Source: Bremerella sp. JC817 | GTDB taxonomy: Bacteria; Planctomycetota; Planctomycetia; Pirellulales; Pirellulaceae | Length of the DNA stretch: 64,000 bases | Direction of reading: 5' to 3' | Assembly: GCF_040718835.1 (NCBI RefSeq) | Contig: NZ_JBFEFG010000280.1 | Coordinates: forward strand, 620,001 to 684,000 | In this document: positions 52,648 through 62,504 of the stretch, piece by piece | Numbering within the stretch: position 1 is the first letter of the stretch | Layout: every line of letters begins with the position of its first letter | Program-made: the position numbers and the translations under genes | The notes under the pieces: generated by a model | What the model was told of the DNA's origin: nothing | What the model saw: the letters and a program-made list of their open reading frames with translations, nothing else | The model's database searches: none

Positions 52648-54093
52648 TTAAAACAGTTCCGGGAGCCGACCACCGAAGGCGGCTCCTGGCGAGGTGACAC
52701 TGTCGCCGAACTGGCCCACTTTCACGCCGACCCGGTCGAGCATCTCGACAAACAAGTTCGCCATTGGCGTTCCTTGCGGGTAAGCGATGTGTCGCCCGGT
52801 ATTGAGCGTGCCTTGAGCATTGCCCACCAGCATCACCGGATAGTCTTCGCGGTGATGACCACCGTCCGCCATATAGCTGGTAAACATCAGCAGCGTGTTG
52901 TCGAGCAGGCTCGTGCCTCCTTCGTCGACGGCGGCCATCTTATCGACCACACGGGCAAAGTGCTGTACGAACCAGTGGCTCACCTGGCGGCAAGCTTCAC
53001 GAGCAATCGGATCGCTGCGGCGTGGATCAGGATTACCTCCTTGATGTTCGAGCGTATGGAAGTGCCGCTCGAAACCGACGGTCACCACGCCTGGCATCAT
53101 CGAGCCATCGCTCCCGACCGCCATGGTGGCGACGCGGGTGGTGTCGGTTTGCAGGGCAAGAACAAATAGTTCGCCCATCATGTCGATCACCTGCGACTGC
53201 ATCTCTGGGTCTTGGGTCGAAACCTGATGGATCGGATCCCATTCTTTGGCGTTGGACGGTAAGCCCTTCGGAATGTCGGCAGGCACACCCATGCCGTCGG
53301 CCATCATCTCGGCGGCCTGGGCTTCGACCAATGCGATCCGGCGTTCGACCGATTCGACGCTGGCCAGGTACTGATCGAGTTTGCGTTGATCGTAGGCGCC
53401 AACCTTCTTTCGCAGACGCTTGGCATCTTCCATCACCATGTCGAGGATGTGACGATCGATCGACTTGTCAGCCGGTGCCGCCGCCTGACGGGCCTGGCTT
53501 TCTTCCCGCCGCTTGGCACGAGCCTGCCAATCGGGCGCCATCGGTTCGCGGCCGCGGAACATGCGATCGAAGATCACGCGCGGATTCATTTCGTAAGGGA
53601 CCGGTTCTCCCTGATCGCGATACGAATACTTCCATTCGTCTGGCGTGGTGGTCATTTCAAGGCTCGGCAGATAGGTCTGCGAACCGAGATGCTTGGCGGC
53701 CATCTGATCGACCGAGATCGACGTCACCGGCACACCATTCTCTTTGCCCACTTCCGCGGCAGCCGTCAGGTGCATCGAGGCACAATGCTCGTGTGCGTTG
53801 ACGTTCTTCGACCGGCCATGATGAGCCAGCCCGGACAGCACGAGCATCTTGTCTTTGTGGGCCTGCATCGGCCGGAGAATCGAAGGCAACTCGTTGAGTG
53901 CCCCTGCTTTCTCTGGCTTCCAAGATTCAATCACCGTTCCGCCCACGGTCGAGTAGATCCCCATCCGCATCGGAGCCAGGCTGTTGGCAGCGGCCAGGGC
54001 TTTGCTCGAAACCATCGATTCGAGCCATGGCAAAGCCAACGCAGCACCGGTACCTTTCAACAGCGTGCGGCGGGAAATCGGTTTCATGCTCAC
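52648..54093 (-). CDS. DUF1552 exported protein
   Basis: 481 residues. Twin-arginine signal (ISRRTLLKGTGAALALPWLESM), then the DUF1552 body: GIYSTVGGTVIESWKPEKAG, KMLVLSGLAHHGRSKN, HEHCASMHLTAA, PSLEMTTTPDEW. Found almost only in planctomycetes and related bacteria, nearly always next to a DUF1592-type cytochrome gene as here, 29 bases downstream of it. The pair is thought to act on some extracytoplasmic substrate; function unproven. Confidence 0.92.
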   Translation of the reverse strand: MSMKPISRRTLLKGTGAALALPWLESMVSSKALAAANSLAPMRMGIYSTVGGTVIESWKPEKAGALNELPSILRPMQAHKDKMLVLSGLAHHGRSKNVNAHEHCASMHLTAAAEVGKENGVPVTSISVDQMAAKHLGSQTYLPSLEMTTTPDEWKYSYRDQGEPVPYEMNPRVIFDRMFRGREPMAPDWQARAKRREESQARQAAAPADKSIDRHILDMVMEDAKRLRKKVGAYDQRKLDQYLASVESVERRIALVEAQAAEMMADGMGVPADIPKGLPSNAKEWDPIHQVSTQDPEMQSQVIDMMGELFVLALQTDTTRVATMAVGSDGSMMPGVVTVGFERHFHTLEHQGGNPDPRRSDPIAREACRQVSHWFVQHFARVVDKMAAVDEGGTSLLDNTLLMFTSYMADGGHHREDYPVMLVGNAQGTLNTGRHIAYPQGTPMANLFVEMLDRVGVKVGQFGDSVTSPGAAFGGRLPELF

Positions 54094-54122
54094 GGTTGTA
54101 CCTTGGGAAAAGGATCCACAGA

Positions 54123-56555
54123 CTAAGGTGCGGAGGCGACTTGTTGCTGGAAGCCGCGACGATACTGGAAGGGATAACTCTCGATGATGCCGTAGATCAA
54201 CTCTTGCATCTTGAAGTCGTTCGCGGCGGCTCGCTCGACAATCTGAGCAACCGCCGGACGGTCTTCAAAGGTCAGCTCGCGGCCGAGGGCATACGTCATC
54301 AAATGTTCGGTCAGGTTTCGCACGAAGCGTGGTTTCTGCTCCAGCAAAATGGCCTTCAGTTCGACGACACCATCGACTTGCCGACCGCCAGGAAGGATGC
54401 CGGTCGAATTGACCGGCTCGCCTTCTCGCTCTCGTTCAAATCGGCCAATCGGATTGAACTGATCCAGCGCGAATCCGAGTGGATCCATTTTTCGGTGGCA
54501 TCCGGCACAAGTCGAGGATTCGTCTGCATGCAGCGATAGCAGTTCGCGAAAACTCTTGGCCTGATTCTTGTCGGACCCTTCGTCGATCTGCTCGACATTG
54601 GCGGGTGGCGGAGCAGGCGGATCTCCGATGATGACATCCAAAACCCATTTGCCGCGGCGGGTCGGACTGTTTCGCGACACGTGCGAGGTCATCGTCAGGA
54701 TGCCTCCCATACCGAGCAAACCGCCCCGTTCCGGATTGCGACGCTTGTTGATCTCGGCCTTCTGGAACTCTTGCTGGTACCCGCCATAGCGATAGATGCT
54801 GGTCAGGTCGCGATTGGTGAACGAATAGTCGGCGTCCAACAGGTCGATCGCACTTTGATTCTCTTGCACCAGGTGTTCCATGAACAACAACACCTCGGTC
54901 CGCATGGCATGGCGGGTCCGAGCGGTGAACTCCGGAAAGAACTCTTCGCTCGGCAGGGCATGTTCCAATTCGTCCAGTTGCAGCCACTGTTCGGCGAAGT
55001 CGTGGACGAAGACCTTCGAGTGTTCATCCGCCAACAGCCGCGCGACTTGTTTTCGCAGTACCTCTGGTTGATGTAGCTGTTGGCTTTCGGCCAGGCGAAA
55101 GAGTTCTTCGTCCGGCATCGTGTTCCACAGGAAGTAGCTCAAACGTGAGGCCAACGCGTAGTCGTCGATCGGCTGAGGCTGGTCCCCCTCGGCGGCTGGC
55201 TCGATGCGAAACAGAAACGACGGCGAAACCAACACAGCTTTCATGGAGTAACGAACGCTTTCCTCGAAGTTCGCTCCTTCGGCCTGGGCCATGTCGAACA
55301 GCACTAGCAGGCGATCGACTTCGTCCGCTTCGACCGGTCGGCGAAAGGCTCGCGTCGCAAACGATTTCACGATTTGGTGAGCCGCGTCTCGCGCTGGCAG
55401 CTTCGAGGAAGGTTCAGCGATGAAGATCTTATCGTGGGCTTCCTTGCTGGGGATGATGCCTTGCGGCGAGACCGGCCCGGTCACCGTCAGCGATTTCCAG
55501 CCCATGTGTTTGAAGCGATGATCGTTCTCGGACCAGGCCGGGCCGACTTCCGCGTTGAGGAATTCGATCGACAGGTCGATCTCACCAGCAGGCAATCGCA
55601 GCGTGATGACCTCGACGCCGGGATTTTCCCGGGTACCGAGCACCGAGATCGATTTGCGGTTCTGACCATTCACACCAATCGCCAGGTCAGGTTGCCATTT
55701 CGCCCACTTCGGGCCTTTGTGACCCCACGCCGCTAGTTCTAACCGGTAGGTGCCTTCTTTCTCGATCTTCAGCGGAAAGTGATGGGTGCTGTTCAAGCGA
55801 AACAGCCGGTAGCCATCGACCAATTCGGTCGCTGGAGGAATCGGGCCATCTTTCCCTTTTCCTTCCGGAAGCTCGCCTTCCAGTTTGTAGGGAACTTCGG
55901 CGATGTCGAATGTGGTTGAGGCAGGCTTGGTGTCGACGGCCCGCGCCAGCATCTCGTCGGCGGCTGCCAGGTACTTCTCAAGCAGCAGCGGCGGAACTTC
56001 GAGGGCAGTACCAATGTTGTTGAAACCGAACGCTACCGGATCTTCTGGCAAACCGACCGCCGTGGCGACGTCGTAATCGACACCCAGTAAATCACGCAGG
56101 GTGTTGTTGTATTGCAAACGATTCAACCGACGAAAGACGATTGCACCAGGATCGGTCTGCGGCTTTTGGTCCAGCTGCTGGCCAAGGGTCTCGGCCCAAG
56201 TGATCAAGGCTTGCCGCTGGGCATCGGTTGGTTGGTCCTCGTCCTGAGGTGGCATAAACTGATCGCGCTGCGTGCGTGCCACCTTCAGCCAAGTGCGAAT
56301 GTGGGCGTAAAGCTGCTCAGGCGAATCGATCTCATCGAGGGTCACGTTCCCTGCCGGCGAGTCAGCCGTGTGGCAATGAACGCAGTGTTGGTCGAGAATG
56401 GGTACGATGTCGGCATGAAACTGCTCGACACTTCGCGATAACGACGAAGTTTGCGGCTCTTCGGCCCTCACGTCGAAACCGACGGTTGACCCAAGGCATC
56501 CCAACAGAAGAATGCAGACGTAGTTGGTCCGGCAAGATCGCACTGGCAAGATCAC
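54123..56555 (-). CDS. DUF1587/1595/1592/1588/1585 cytochrome-type exported protein
   Basis: 810 residues. Signal peptide, a cytochrome c-type haem motif CVHCH near residue 58, then the planctomycete domain series: DUF1587 (RLNRLQYNNTLRDLLGVD), DUF1595 (FATRAFRRPVEADEVDRLL), DUF1592 (VLVSPSFLFRIEP ... ALASRLSYFLWNTMPDEEL), DUF1588 (RGGLLGMGGILTMTSHVSRNSPTRRGKWVLD) and DUF1585 (HLMTYALGRELTFEDRPAV). Also CAGCHRKMDPLGFALDQF, a second CxxCH. Probably an extracytoplasmic redox protein working with the DUF1552 partner. Confidence 0.94.
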   Translation of the reverse strand: MILPVRSCRTNYVCILLLGCLGSTVGFDVRAEEPQTSSLSRSVEQFHADIVPILDQHCVHCHTADSPAGNVTLDEIDSPEQLYAHIRTWLKVARTQRDQFMPPQDEDQPTDAQRQALITWAETLGQQLDQKPQTDPGAIVFRRLNRLQYNNTLRDLLGVDYDVATAVGLPEDPVAFGFNNIGTALEVPPLLLEKYLAAADEMLARAVDTKPASTTFDIAEVPYKLEGELPEGKGKDGPIPPATELVDGYRLFRLNSTHHFPLKIEKEGTYRLELAAWGHKGPKWAKWQPDLAIGVNGQNRKSISVLGTRENPGVEVITLRLPAGEIDLSIEFLNAEVGPAWSENDHRFKHMGWKSLTVTGPVSPQGIIPSKEAHDKIFIAEPSSKLPARDAAHQIVKSFATRAFRRPVEADEVDRLLVLFDMAQAEGANFEESVRYSMKAVLVSPSFLFRIEPAAEGDQPQPIDDYALASRLSYFLWNTMPDEELFRLAESQQLHQPEVLRKQVARLLADEHSKVFVHDFAEQWLQLDELEHALPSEEFFPEFTARTRHAMRTEVLLFMEHLVQENQSAIDLLDADYSFTNRDLTSIYRYGGYQQEFQKAEINKRRNPERGGLLGMGGILTMTSHVSRNSPTRRGKWVLDVIIGDPPAPPPANVEQIDEGSDKNQAKSFRELLSLHADESSTCAGCHRKMDPLGFALDQFNPIGRFEREREGEPVNSTGILPGGRQVDGVVELKAILLEQKPRFVRNLTEHLMTYALGRELTFEDRPAVAQIVERAAANDFKMQELIYGIIESYPFQYRRGFQQQVASAP

Positions 56556-56681
56556 GAGAGAGGCAAGTAAGGTAGGACACCACAGACGAGAGAGTGTCTA
56601 TTCTACTTCTTATGAGCCAGCCAAGGCAAAGGTTACATCGGACCACGACGATTGTGCAAAAAGCCATCCGAGGAATGAAGT

Positions 56682-57677
56682 ATGCCAGGATTATTGATAA
56701 CGAAACTGAAGTCCCCGTTGGAGCTCCAAGATTATGACTTAGGGGAACTCAAACCGGGATACGCCAAGGTCGCATTGAAAGCGGCTGCTTTGAATCACCG
56801 CGATTACTGGATTACCCAGGGCCTTTATCCAGGGATCGAACTACCCAAAGTGCTCGGTTCGGACGGGGCGGGTGTCGTTCAGCAAGTCGGCGACGCCAAG
56901 GATGACAATTGGCTCGACCAAGAGGTGATCATCAATCCAGGCTGGGATTGGGGAACCAGCGAAGCCGCCCAGTCGCCGCAATTCACGATCCTGGGGATGC
57001 CGCACAACGGCACATTCACCACGCACATCCATGCCCCGGTCGAAATGCTGCGAGCCAAGCCGAAGCATCTCAGTTGGGAAGAAGCCGCTGCGTTGCCTCT
57101 GGCAGGTGTGACTGCGTTTCGCGCGACCATGTCGCAAGGTCAGCTTCGTCCTGGCGAAAAGGTTTTGGTAAGTGGCATCGGCGGCGGTGTCGCTACGCTG
57201 GCTCTTCAGTTCGCCGTGGCGATCGGCGCGGAAGTGGCCGTGACGTCTTCGAGCGAAGCGAAGATTGCCAAAGCGAAAGAGATGGGGGCGACGTGCGGCT
57301 TCAATTACAAAGAAGAAGGTTGGCAGAAGCAAGCCGCCGAGAAGTTCGGTCGGCCGAATCTGATCATCGATAGCGCTGCCGGAAAAGGGTATGCGAACCT
57401 GATCGATCTGGCCGCGCCAGGCTGCCGCATCGTGAACTACGGCGCGACGACTGGCCCACCGGAGTCGGTTGACATGTTCAAAGTGTTCTGGAATCAGTTG
57501 AAGCTGATTGGTTCGACGATGGGCTCTCCGGCCGATTTCCGTGGCATGCTCGAACTGGTCGAGAAGCACGAGATTCGTCCGATCGTCGATCAGGTGTTCA
57601 GCCTGGCCCAAGGGAACGAAGCCTTGGCCCGGATGGAACAAGGGGAACAGTTCGGCAAGATCGTCCTTCGCATCTGA
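56682..57677 (+). CDS. Zinc-binding-type alcohol dehydrogenase / quinone oxidoreductase
   Basis: 331 residues, MDR superfamily: AALNHRDYWITQGLYPGIELPKVLGSDGAGVV, then the Rossmann SGIGGGVATLALQFAVAIGAEV. The catalytic-zinc Cys/His set is not evident, so this is likely a zinc-free NADPH quinone-type reductase. The aldo-keto reductase gene follows 110 bases later on the same strand. Confidence 0.88.
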   Translation: MPGLLITKLKSPLELQDYDLGELKPGYAKVALKAAALNHRDYWITQGLYPGIELPKVLGSDGAGVVQQVGDAKDDNWLDQEVIINPGWDWGTSEAAQSPQFTILGMPHNGTFTTHIHAPVEMLRAKPKHLSWEEAAALPLAGVTAFRATMSQGQLRPGEKVLVSGIGGGVATLALQFAVAIGAEVAVTSSSEAKIAKAKEMGATCGFNYKEEGWQKQAAEKFGRPNLIIDSAAGKGYANLIDLAAPGCRIVNYGATTGPPESVDMFKVFWNQLKLIGSTMGSPADFRGMLELVEKHEIRPIVDQVFSLAQGNEALARMEQGEQFGKIVLRI

Positions 57678-57787
57678 GTTGGCAATCGTCTCGCGGATTC
57701 CAGTCGGGTGGGCGAAGGAAACCTGGACAGTTACATTAGCCAGTCTCCCACCTCTCGTAGATTAAGATACCTAGTAGAAAGAGCATC

Positions 57788-58816
57788 ATGAAGAATCGTC
57801 CTTTGGGCAAATCAGGAATCGAAGCCTCGGTCGTCGCGTTTGGAGCATGGGCGATAGGTGGTTGGACGTGGGGTGGGGCCGATGAAAAAGAATCGATCGC
57901 GGCCATTCACGCGTTCCTCGACGCAGGTGGCAACCTGATCGATACCGCTCCGATGTATGGCTTTGGCGTCAGCGAAGAAGTGGTGGGCAAGGCGATTGCC
58001 GATCGCCGCGACAAGGTTGTCTTGGCGACCAAGTGCAGCATGCGGTGGGATCTGAACGACCAACAGAAGAAGCGGGCCGCCAAGCGATTCAGCACGACCA
58101 AAGAAAATGTCGACTGGAACGGCGAGCCCACGAAGGAAAGCTTCGACGTCTATATCTACAGCGGCAAGGATGGTATCCGTGAAGAAGTCGAACGTAGCTT
58201 GAAGCGACTGCAGACCGACGTGATCGACTTGTACCAGACGCACTGGCAAATGGACGACACACCCATCGCCGAGCGAATGGAAACGCTTATGGAGCTGAAG
58301 AAGGAAGGCAAGATCCGCGCGATTGGTGTCTGCAATGCGACCAACGAAGAAATGAACGCTTATCGCCAGTTCGGTCAGTTGGATACCGATCAGGAAAAGT
58401 ACTCGATGCTTGATCGCGATCTGGAAGCGACCAATCTCGATTACTGTGCCAGCAACGATCTCGCGTTTCTCGCCTACAGCCCCTTGAGCCAAGGCTTGCT
58501 GACCGGCAAAATCACCGCCGATCGCAAGTACGAAGATGGGGATCAGCGCAACTTCAAGCCGCGCTTCAACCCAGAGAACGTCGCCAAGGTTCAAGCGATG
58601 CTCGAACCGATGCGTGCCATCGCCGAAAAGCATGACGCCACGCTCGCTCAGTTGACCATGGCTTGGACACTGGCCCAGCGTGGTTGTTCGCACGTCCTGT
58701 GTGGTGCTCGCACCCCAGCCCAGGCCGTCGACAACGCCAAGGCTGGCAGCGTCGAGCTCAGCGATGCCGAGCTGGTTGAAATCAGCAAGGCGGTTGCCAG
58801 CTACGACGGAATCTAG
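57788..58816 (+). CDS. Aldo/keto reductase
   Basis: 342 residues. A TIM-barrel NADPH oxidoreductase: NLIDTAPMYGFGVSEEVVG (catalytic Asp, Tyr), KVVLATKCS (Lys) and DLYQTHWQ (His). C-terminal GARTPAQAVDNAKAG binds cofactor. It contains an insertion of about 30 residues after the Lys strand (NDQQKKRAAKRFSTTKENV), also seen in some AKR subfamilies. The substrate is unknown. Confidence 0.92.
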   Translation: MKNRPLGKSGIEASVVAFGAWAIGGWTWGGADEKESIAAIHAFLDAGGNLIDTAPMYGFGVSEEVVGKAIADRRDKVVLATKCSMRWDLNDQQKKRAAKRFSTTKENVDWNGEPTKESFDVYIYSGKDGIREEVERSLKRLQTDVIDLYQTHWQMDDTPIAERMETLMELKKEGKIRAIGVCNATNEEMNAYRQFGQLDTDQEKYSMLDRDLEATNLDYCASNDLAFLAYSPLSQGLLTGKITADRKYEDGDQRNFKPRFNPENVAKVQAMLEPMRAIAEKHDATLAQLTMAWTLAQRGCSHVLCGARTPAQAVDNAKAGSVELSDAELVEISKAVASYDGI

Positions 58817-58846
58817 TTTCGACCTGGCAGGCTTGCCGCTTCGATC

Positions 58847-59239
58847 TTAACCCGACGCCTCCCCAAAGGGGGAGGCGATCACGACGATGTAGCCGTCGGG
58901 GTCACGCACCCAGATCTCGCGATGTTGTGCGTTGAGATTAAATAACGGACCGTCGACGATCTCGGCATTCATTTGCTGGGCTCGGGCCACGGCCTCATCA
59001 AACGCGGGGCTCTCGAACCAAAGCAGAGCCCCGTTGCCATACGGCTTCTTACTCGGGTCGCCCATGAACGGATGTTCGTGCGCTTCCCAGCGATGCAGTT
59101 GTAGGACGAGAGTTCCTCGATCGTTGACGATCATTTCGTACTCGTCTCCTCCATGCCCACTCTCGCAACCGAGCAGTTGTTGATACCAGCGACTGCTGGC
59201 AGGGACATCGTGAACGGCAATCATCGGTTGGGGTAGCAT
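58847..59239 (-). CDS. VOC-superfamily (glyoxalase-like) protein
   Basis: 130 residues: MIAVHDVPASSRWYQQLLGCESGHGG and WVRDPDGYIVVIASP mark the vicinal oxygen chelate fold. His and Glu/Asp ligands for a metal are plausible but incomplete, so it could be a resistance or lyase-type member. Cytosolic. Confidence 0.85.
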   Translation of the reverse strand: MLPQPMIAVHDVPASSRWYQQLLGCESGHGGDEYEMIVNDRGTLVLQLHRWEAHEHPFMGDPSKKPYGNGALLWFESPAFDEAVARAQQMNAEIVDGPLFNLNAQHREIWVRDPDGYIVVIASPFGEASG

Positions 59240-59326
59240 CGCGCAGTTCTGGAAAAAGTAAGTGCGGTGTTGGTTCGTTTCGTTTAGGTTAACGGCATCT
59301 GGCCTGTACTCAAGGAGTTGGAAGAG

Positions 59327-60325
59327 ATGCCGCAGAATTGCACCGTTCTATCGCTGGTCTGGCTGTTGGTGTCCCCATTTATCTTATGGGCCGAGAAACC
59401 TTCGCCGGAAGCTCGCTTTAAGATGCCGACCCAAGGGCACATGGAGGTGCTGATGGTGCCGATCGATCGGGTCCATCATCTCCAGATCGAGACGCTGGAA
59501 GACGTGCTGGAGCTGCGGGAGAAGCTACAAAAGGTGCCGCTCGATCGGAAAGCGATCCTGGAAAAGACATGGCTGCAGAAGGCAGGCATCACCACAAGCG
59601 AGGCACCGCTACCAGCGCCTCCGCCGCGCGCTGTGGGAAAGGTTCGGCGATTCGATTGGTGGCAGACGACGGTCGATTTCAACGAGACCCACTTCGTGGA
59701 ACGTTGCCAATTCGAGGAAATCCGGCGATTGAAAGCGATCGCTCCCGCATGTTCGATCGAACAGCAATCGCATCCCACGTGCGATTACTTTGATCATCTA
59801 GTCGCGGGAAGCAATGGGTCCGCGCGACTGACGGTCGACCATTTGCTGATGCGAGGACGTAATGCGTTCGCGCGGCCGTACGGTTCGGTGATCGTTGATC
59901 AAGACGAAGTCCTGCGTATTCACACCGGCGAAGTCGAAACCTGCTTCAAGACACAAGGCGAAGACGATGCAATTGAAGCGGTCGCACGGCTGTCCAACGG
60001 CAAGGTTCGCGACTTCAGCCTGCAGCTTGGATTGCAGCCACCGAGTGAGTTGGTCTCGTTCTGGCTTCCCCAAGTCGTGGTGAAGTTCCGAACGGCTGAT
60101 CGAGATCAACATCGGGCTACGGTTTATTACATTGATCAAGCAGACTTTCAGACGGAAGTCGACCCGCTACGGTTGCAGGTCCCGATGAAGAAGGGCTCGG
60201 TCTATATCCCTCGCGACGAAGCACGGCCCAATGCTATGTCCGTTCCGGTGGACATCGAAGACCTTTCGATCTTCACGCCGGCCCAGGCCAAGCAGTTGCT
60301 ACAAACGATACAGCGTGGAAGATAA
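59327..60325 (+). CDS. Exported hypothetical protein
   Basis: 332 residues from ATG at 59327, AAGGAG nine bases upstream. N-terminal signal (VLSLVWLLVSPFILWAEK), then mostly beta with conserved-looking HVERCQ/HPTCDYFDH segments containing Cys pairs. The family was not recognised. It is convergent with the RraB-like gene, 7 bases between stops. Confidence 0.6.
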   Translation: MPQNCTVLSLVWLLVSPFILWAEKPSPEARFKMPTQGHMEVLMVPIDRVHHLQIETLEDVLELREKLQKVPLDRKAILEKTWLQKAGITTSEAPLPAPPPRAVGKVRRFDWWQTTVDFNETHFVERCQFEEIRRLKAIAPACSIEQQSHPTCDYFDHLVAGSNGSARLTVDHLLMRGRNAFARPYGSVIVDQDEVLRIHTGEVETCFKTQGEDDAIEAVARLSNGKVRDFSLQLGLQPPSELVSFWLPQVVVKFRTADRDQHRATVYYIDQADFQTEVDPLRLQVPMKKGSVYIPRDEARPNAMSVPVDIEDLSIFTPAQAKQLLQTIQRGR

Positions 60326-60332
60326 CCTCCGG

Positions 60333-60671
60333 CTACTCTTCGTCTTTGTTGCCGAAGGTTCCGAAGCCGTCACTGTAGCCACCAAACGGTTCGGCCAGAT
60401 CATCCAGTGTTTCTTCAATGTCGAACACTGTGTCGACGCTGGCCAGAATGGTCTTGGTGCAGTAGCAGGTCCATTCGCCAGACTCTTCGTCTTGTTCGAC
60501 GCTGGTCTCGAAGCCGATCTTGCGGGCTTCCTCGGCGATCTGTTCGCCTGACTGCTGACTTGGCACAGCGATAAAGAAGTCCATCTCCAGCGGCTGAGAA
60601 AGATCGGAACCGTCTGCTTCGATCAGCTCGAGGGCTTGGGCGGTCACAGCTTTGGCATCAGGATCGAACAT
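60333..60671 (-). CDS. RraB-like (RNase E regulator) protein
   Basis: 112 residues: acidic, with IEADGSDLSQPLEMDFFIAVP, EEARKIGFETSVEQDEESGEWTCYCTK and FGGYSDGFGTFG at the C-terminus, matching the RraB fold (PF06877). In gamma-proteobacteria RraB inhibits RNase E; in a planctomycete the partner is uncertain. It is followed downstream only by the convergent gene. Confidence 0.78.
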   Translation of the reverse strand: MFDPDAKAVTAQALELIEADGSDLSQPLEMDFFIAVPSQQSGEQIAEEARKIGFETSVEQDEESGEWTCYCTKTILASVDTVFDIEETLDDLAEPFGGYSDGFGTFGNKDEE

Positions 60672-60713
60672 GGCACGGTTCCTCGTTTTGGGAGAATGGC
60701 TCTACGTTCTATT

Positions 60714-61019
60714 CTACTCTTCCTTCCAAGGACAGGGGACTCCTCGGTTCCCAAGCCAGCGAGCGACAAATTGCTGAATTGCCTCCTGATCTTCTCGATA
60801 AAGGCCGCCGCTGAAGAGTAAATAGATCTGCCGCGGAGCGATCGCCAGCCGAACCGCTTCCCAGTCGCTGGCGGCGTTCTCTGGGGTCTGCAAACGGAGT
60901 TCGGTAGATGACTTCGACAAGGTGACCAGGTCGAAATGATCTTCCACGGCCGTAAACAGGGGCATGCCAAGCCGCAAATCGAGGTCGGTTTCGAGCGAAG
61001 CGAAGTACTCGTAGCCCAT
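60714..61019 (-). CDS. Small hypothetical protein
   Basis: 101 residues starting MGYEYFASLETDLDLRLG (GAAGG upstream). It ends with FVARWLGNRGVPCPWKEE. Mixed alpha/beta, no signal. The family was not recognised. It lies 42 bases upstream of the RraB-like gene and probably shares its transcript. Confidence 0.6.
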   Translation of the reverse strand: MGYEYFASLETDLDLRLGMPLFTAVEDHFDLVTLSKSSTELRLQTPENAASDWEAVRLAIAPRQIYLLFSGGLYREDQEAIQQFVARWLGNRGVPCPWKEE

Positions 61020-61129
61020 GGGAGAGCCTTCTGACAGCAAGGAAGGGGAAGTTTGACCCGGCTTGTGCCGTCTAGGATACTAAACCAGACCCTAACCTCC
61101 AATGTTCCACCATCTACGGTGCCTGCCTG

Positions 61130-62470
61130 ATGTTACGTGTTTTGTCGTTCGCAAGCATGCTGCTGCTTCTGTTTGCCGCTCCTCTTTTGGCGAGCGACAA
61201 GCCCAACGTCATTTTCATCCTGGCGGACGATCAAGGTTCGATCGATGCCGGGTGTTATGGCTCGAAAGACTTGCACACGCCTCACATGGATTCGCTGGCC
61301 GTGCATGGCGTCCGTATGACGCAGTTTTATTCGGCAGCGCCGGTCTGCTCTCCTTCCCGTGCGGGGGCACTCACCGGACGCTGGCCCGTTCGTGCTGGCG
61401 TGCCGAACAACTGTTCGTCGAAGCAAGGTGGCGGCGGTGCTTTGCCGAGCGAAGAGATCACCATGGCCGAGATGTTCAAGGCTGCCGGTTACACGACGGC
61501 CCACATCGGCAAGTGGCACATCGGCTATACGCCAGACACGATGCCGTTGGCCCAGGGGTTCGATTATTCGATCGGGCACATGGGTGGCTGTATCGACAAC
61601 TACTCGCACTTCTTCTATTGGAACGGACCGAATCGTCACGACCTGTGGCGGAACGGAAAGGAAGTCTACGAAGATGGTCGCTACTTCCCGCAGTTGATGG
61701 CGGACGAAGCCGGCGAGTTCATCGAGAAGTATCACGACCAGCCATTCTTCATCTACTATGCGATGAACACGCCTCACTACCCTTACCAGGGCGAAGCGAA
61801 GTGGCTCGAGCATTTCCAGGACGTGAAGTACCCACGCAATCTGTACGCTGCGTTTATTGCTTCGCAGGATGAACGGATCGGGCAACTGCTGGCCAAGCTC
61901 GATAAGCTCGACCTGCGGAAGAACACGATCATCATCTATCAGTCAGACAATGGTTACTCGACGGAAGAACGTGCCCACTTCGGCGGCGGCAAAAGTGGTC
62001 CTTACCGTGGTGCCAAGTTCAGCATGTTTGAAGGAGGCATTCGCTTGCCGGGCATCATCAGTTGGCCAGGGCATTTGCCGGAAGGGGAAGTCCGCGATCA
62101 AATGGCTCACTCGTGCGACTGGCTGCCAACCTTGGCGGAACTGACTGGTGTGAAGGTGCCAGAGACGCACCTCGACGGCCGCTCGATGGTCGAGATGTTG
62201 AACAACGCGGGTGCCCAGAGTCCTCACTTCAATCATCCGCTGCACTGGCAAGTGGGAACCGGAAAGAATGCTGCCTGGGCGGTTCGTGCTGGCGATTGGA
62301 AATTGATTGCCAACACCCGCGATACGAACGAGAACGCTGGCAATGCGTCGTTCAAATTGTTCCTGGCCAACATCGCCGAGGATCCTGGCGAAACGACCAA
62401 CCTCGCTGACCAACACCCCGACATCGTCGCTCGCCTGACCAAGCTTCACGACGAAGAGATCACTCCTTAG
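61130..62470 (+). CDS. Exported sulfatase
   Basis: 446 residues, signal peptide (MLLLLFAAPLLA). Sulfatase core: VIFILADDQGSIDAGCYG (metal Asp pair), FGly motif C73-S-P-S-R in APVCSPSRAGALTGR, and HIGKWHIGY. It needs a formylglycine-generating enzyme, absent here, to be active. Planctomycetes use such enzymes on marine sulfated polysaccharides; the substrate cannot be predicted. Confidence 0.94.
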   Translation: MLRVLSFASMLLLLFAAPLLASDKPNVIFILADDQGSIDAGCYGSKDLHTPHMDSLAVHGVRMTQFYSAAPVCSPSRAGALTGRWPVRAGVPNNCSSKQGGGGALPSEEITMAEMFKAAGYTTAHIGKWHIGYTPDTMPLAQGFDYSIGHMGGCIDNYSHFFYWNGPNRHDLWRNGKEVYEDGRYFPQLMADEAGEFIEKYHDQPFFIYYAMNTPHYPYQGEAKWLEHFQDVKYPRNLYAAFIASQDERIGQLLAKLDKLDLRKNTIIIYQSDNGYSTEERAHFGGGKSGPYRGAKFSMFEGGIRLPGIISWPGHLPEGEVRDQMAHSCDWLPTLAELTGVKVPETHLDGRSMVEMLNNAGAQSPHFNHPLHWQVGTGKNAAWAVRAGDWKLIANTRDTNENAGNASFKLFLANIAEDPGETTNLADQHPDIVARLTKLHDEEITP

Positions 62471-62504
62471 TCCCCATCTGCCGCTAACCCGATAAAGCCC
62501 CACC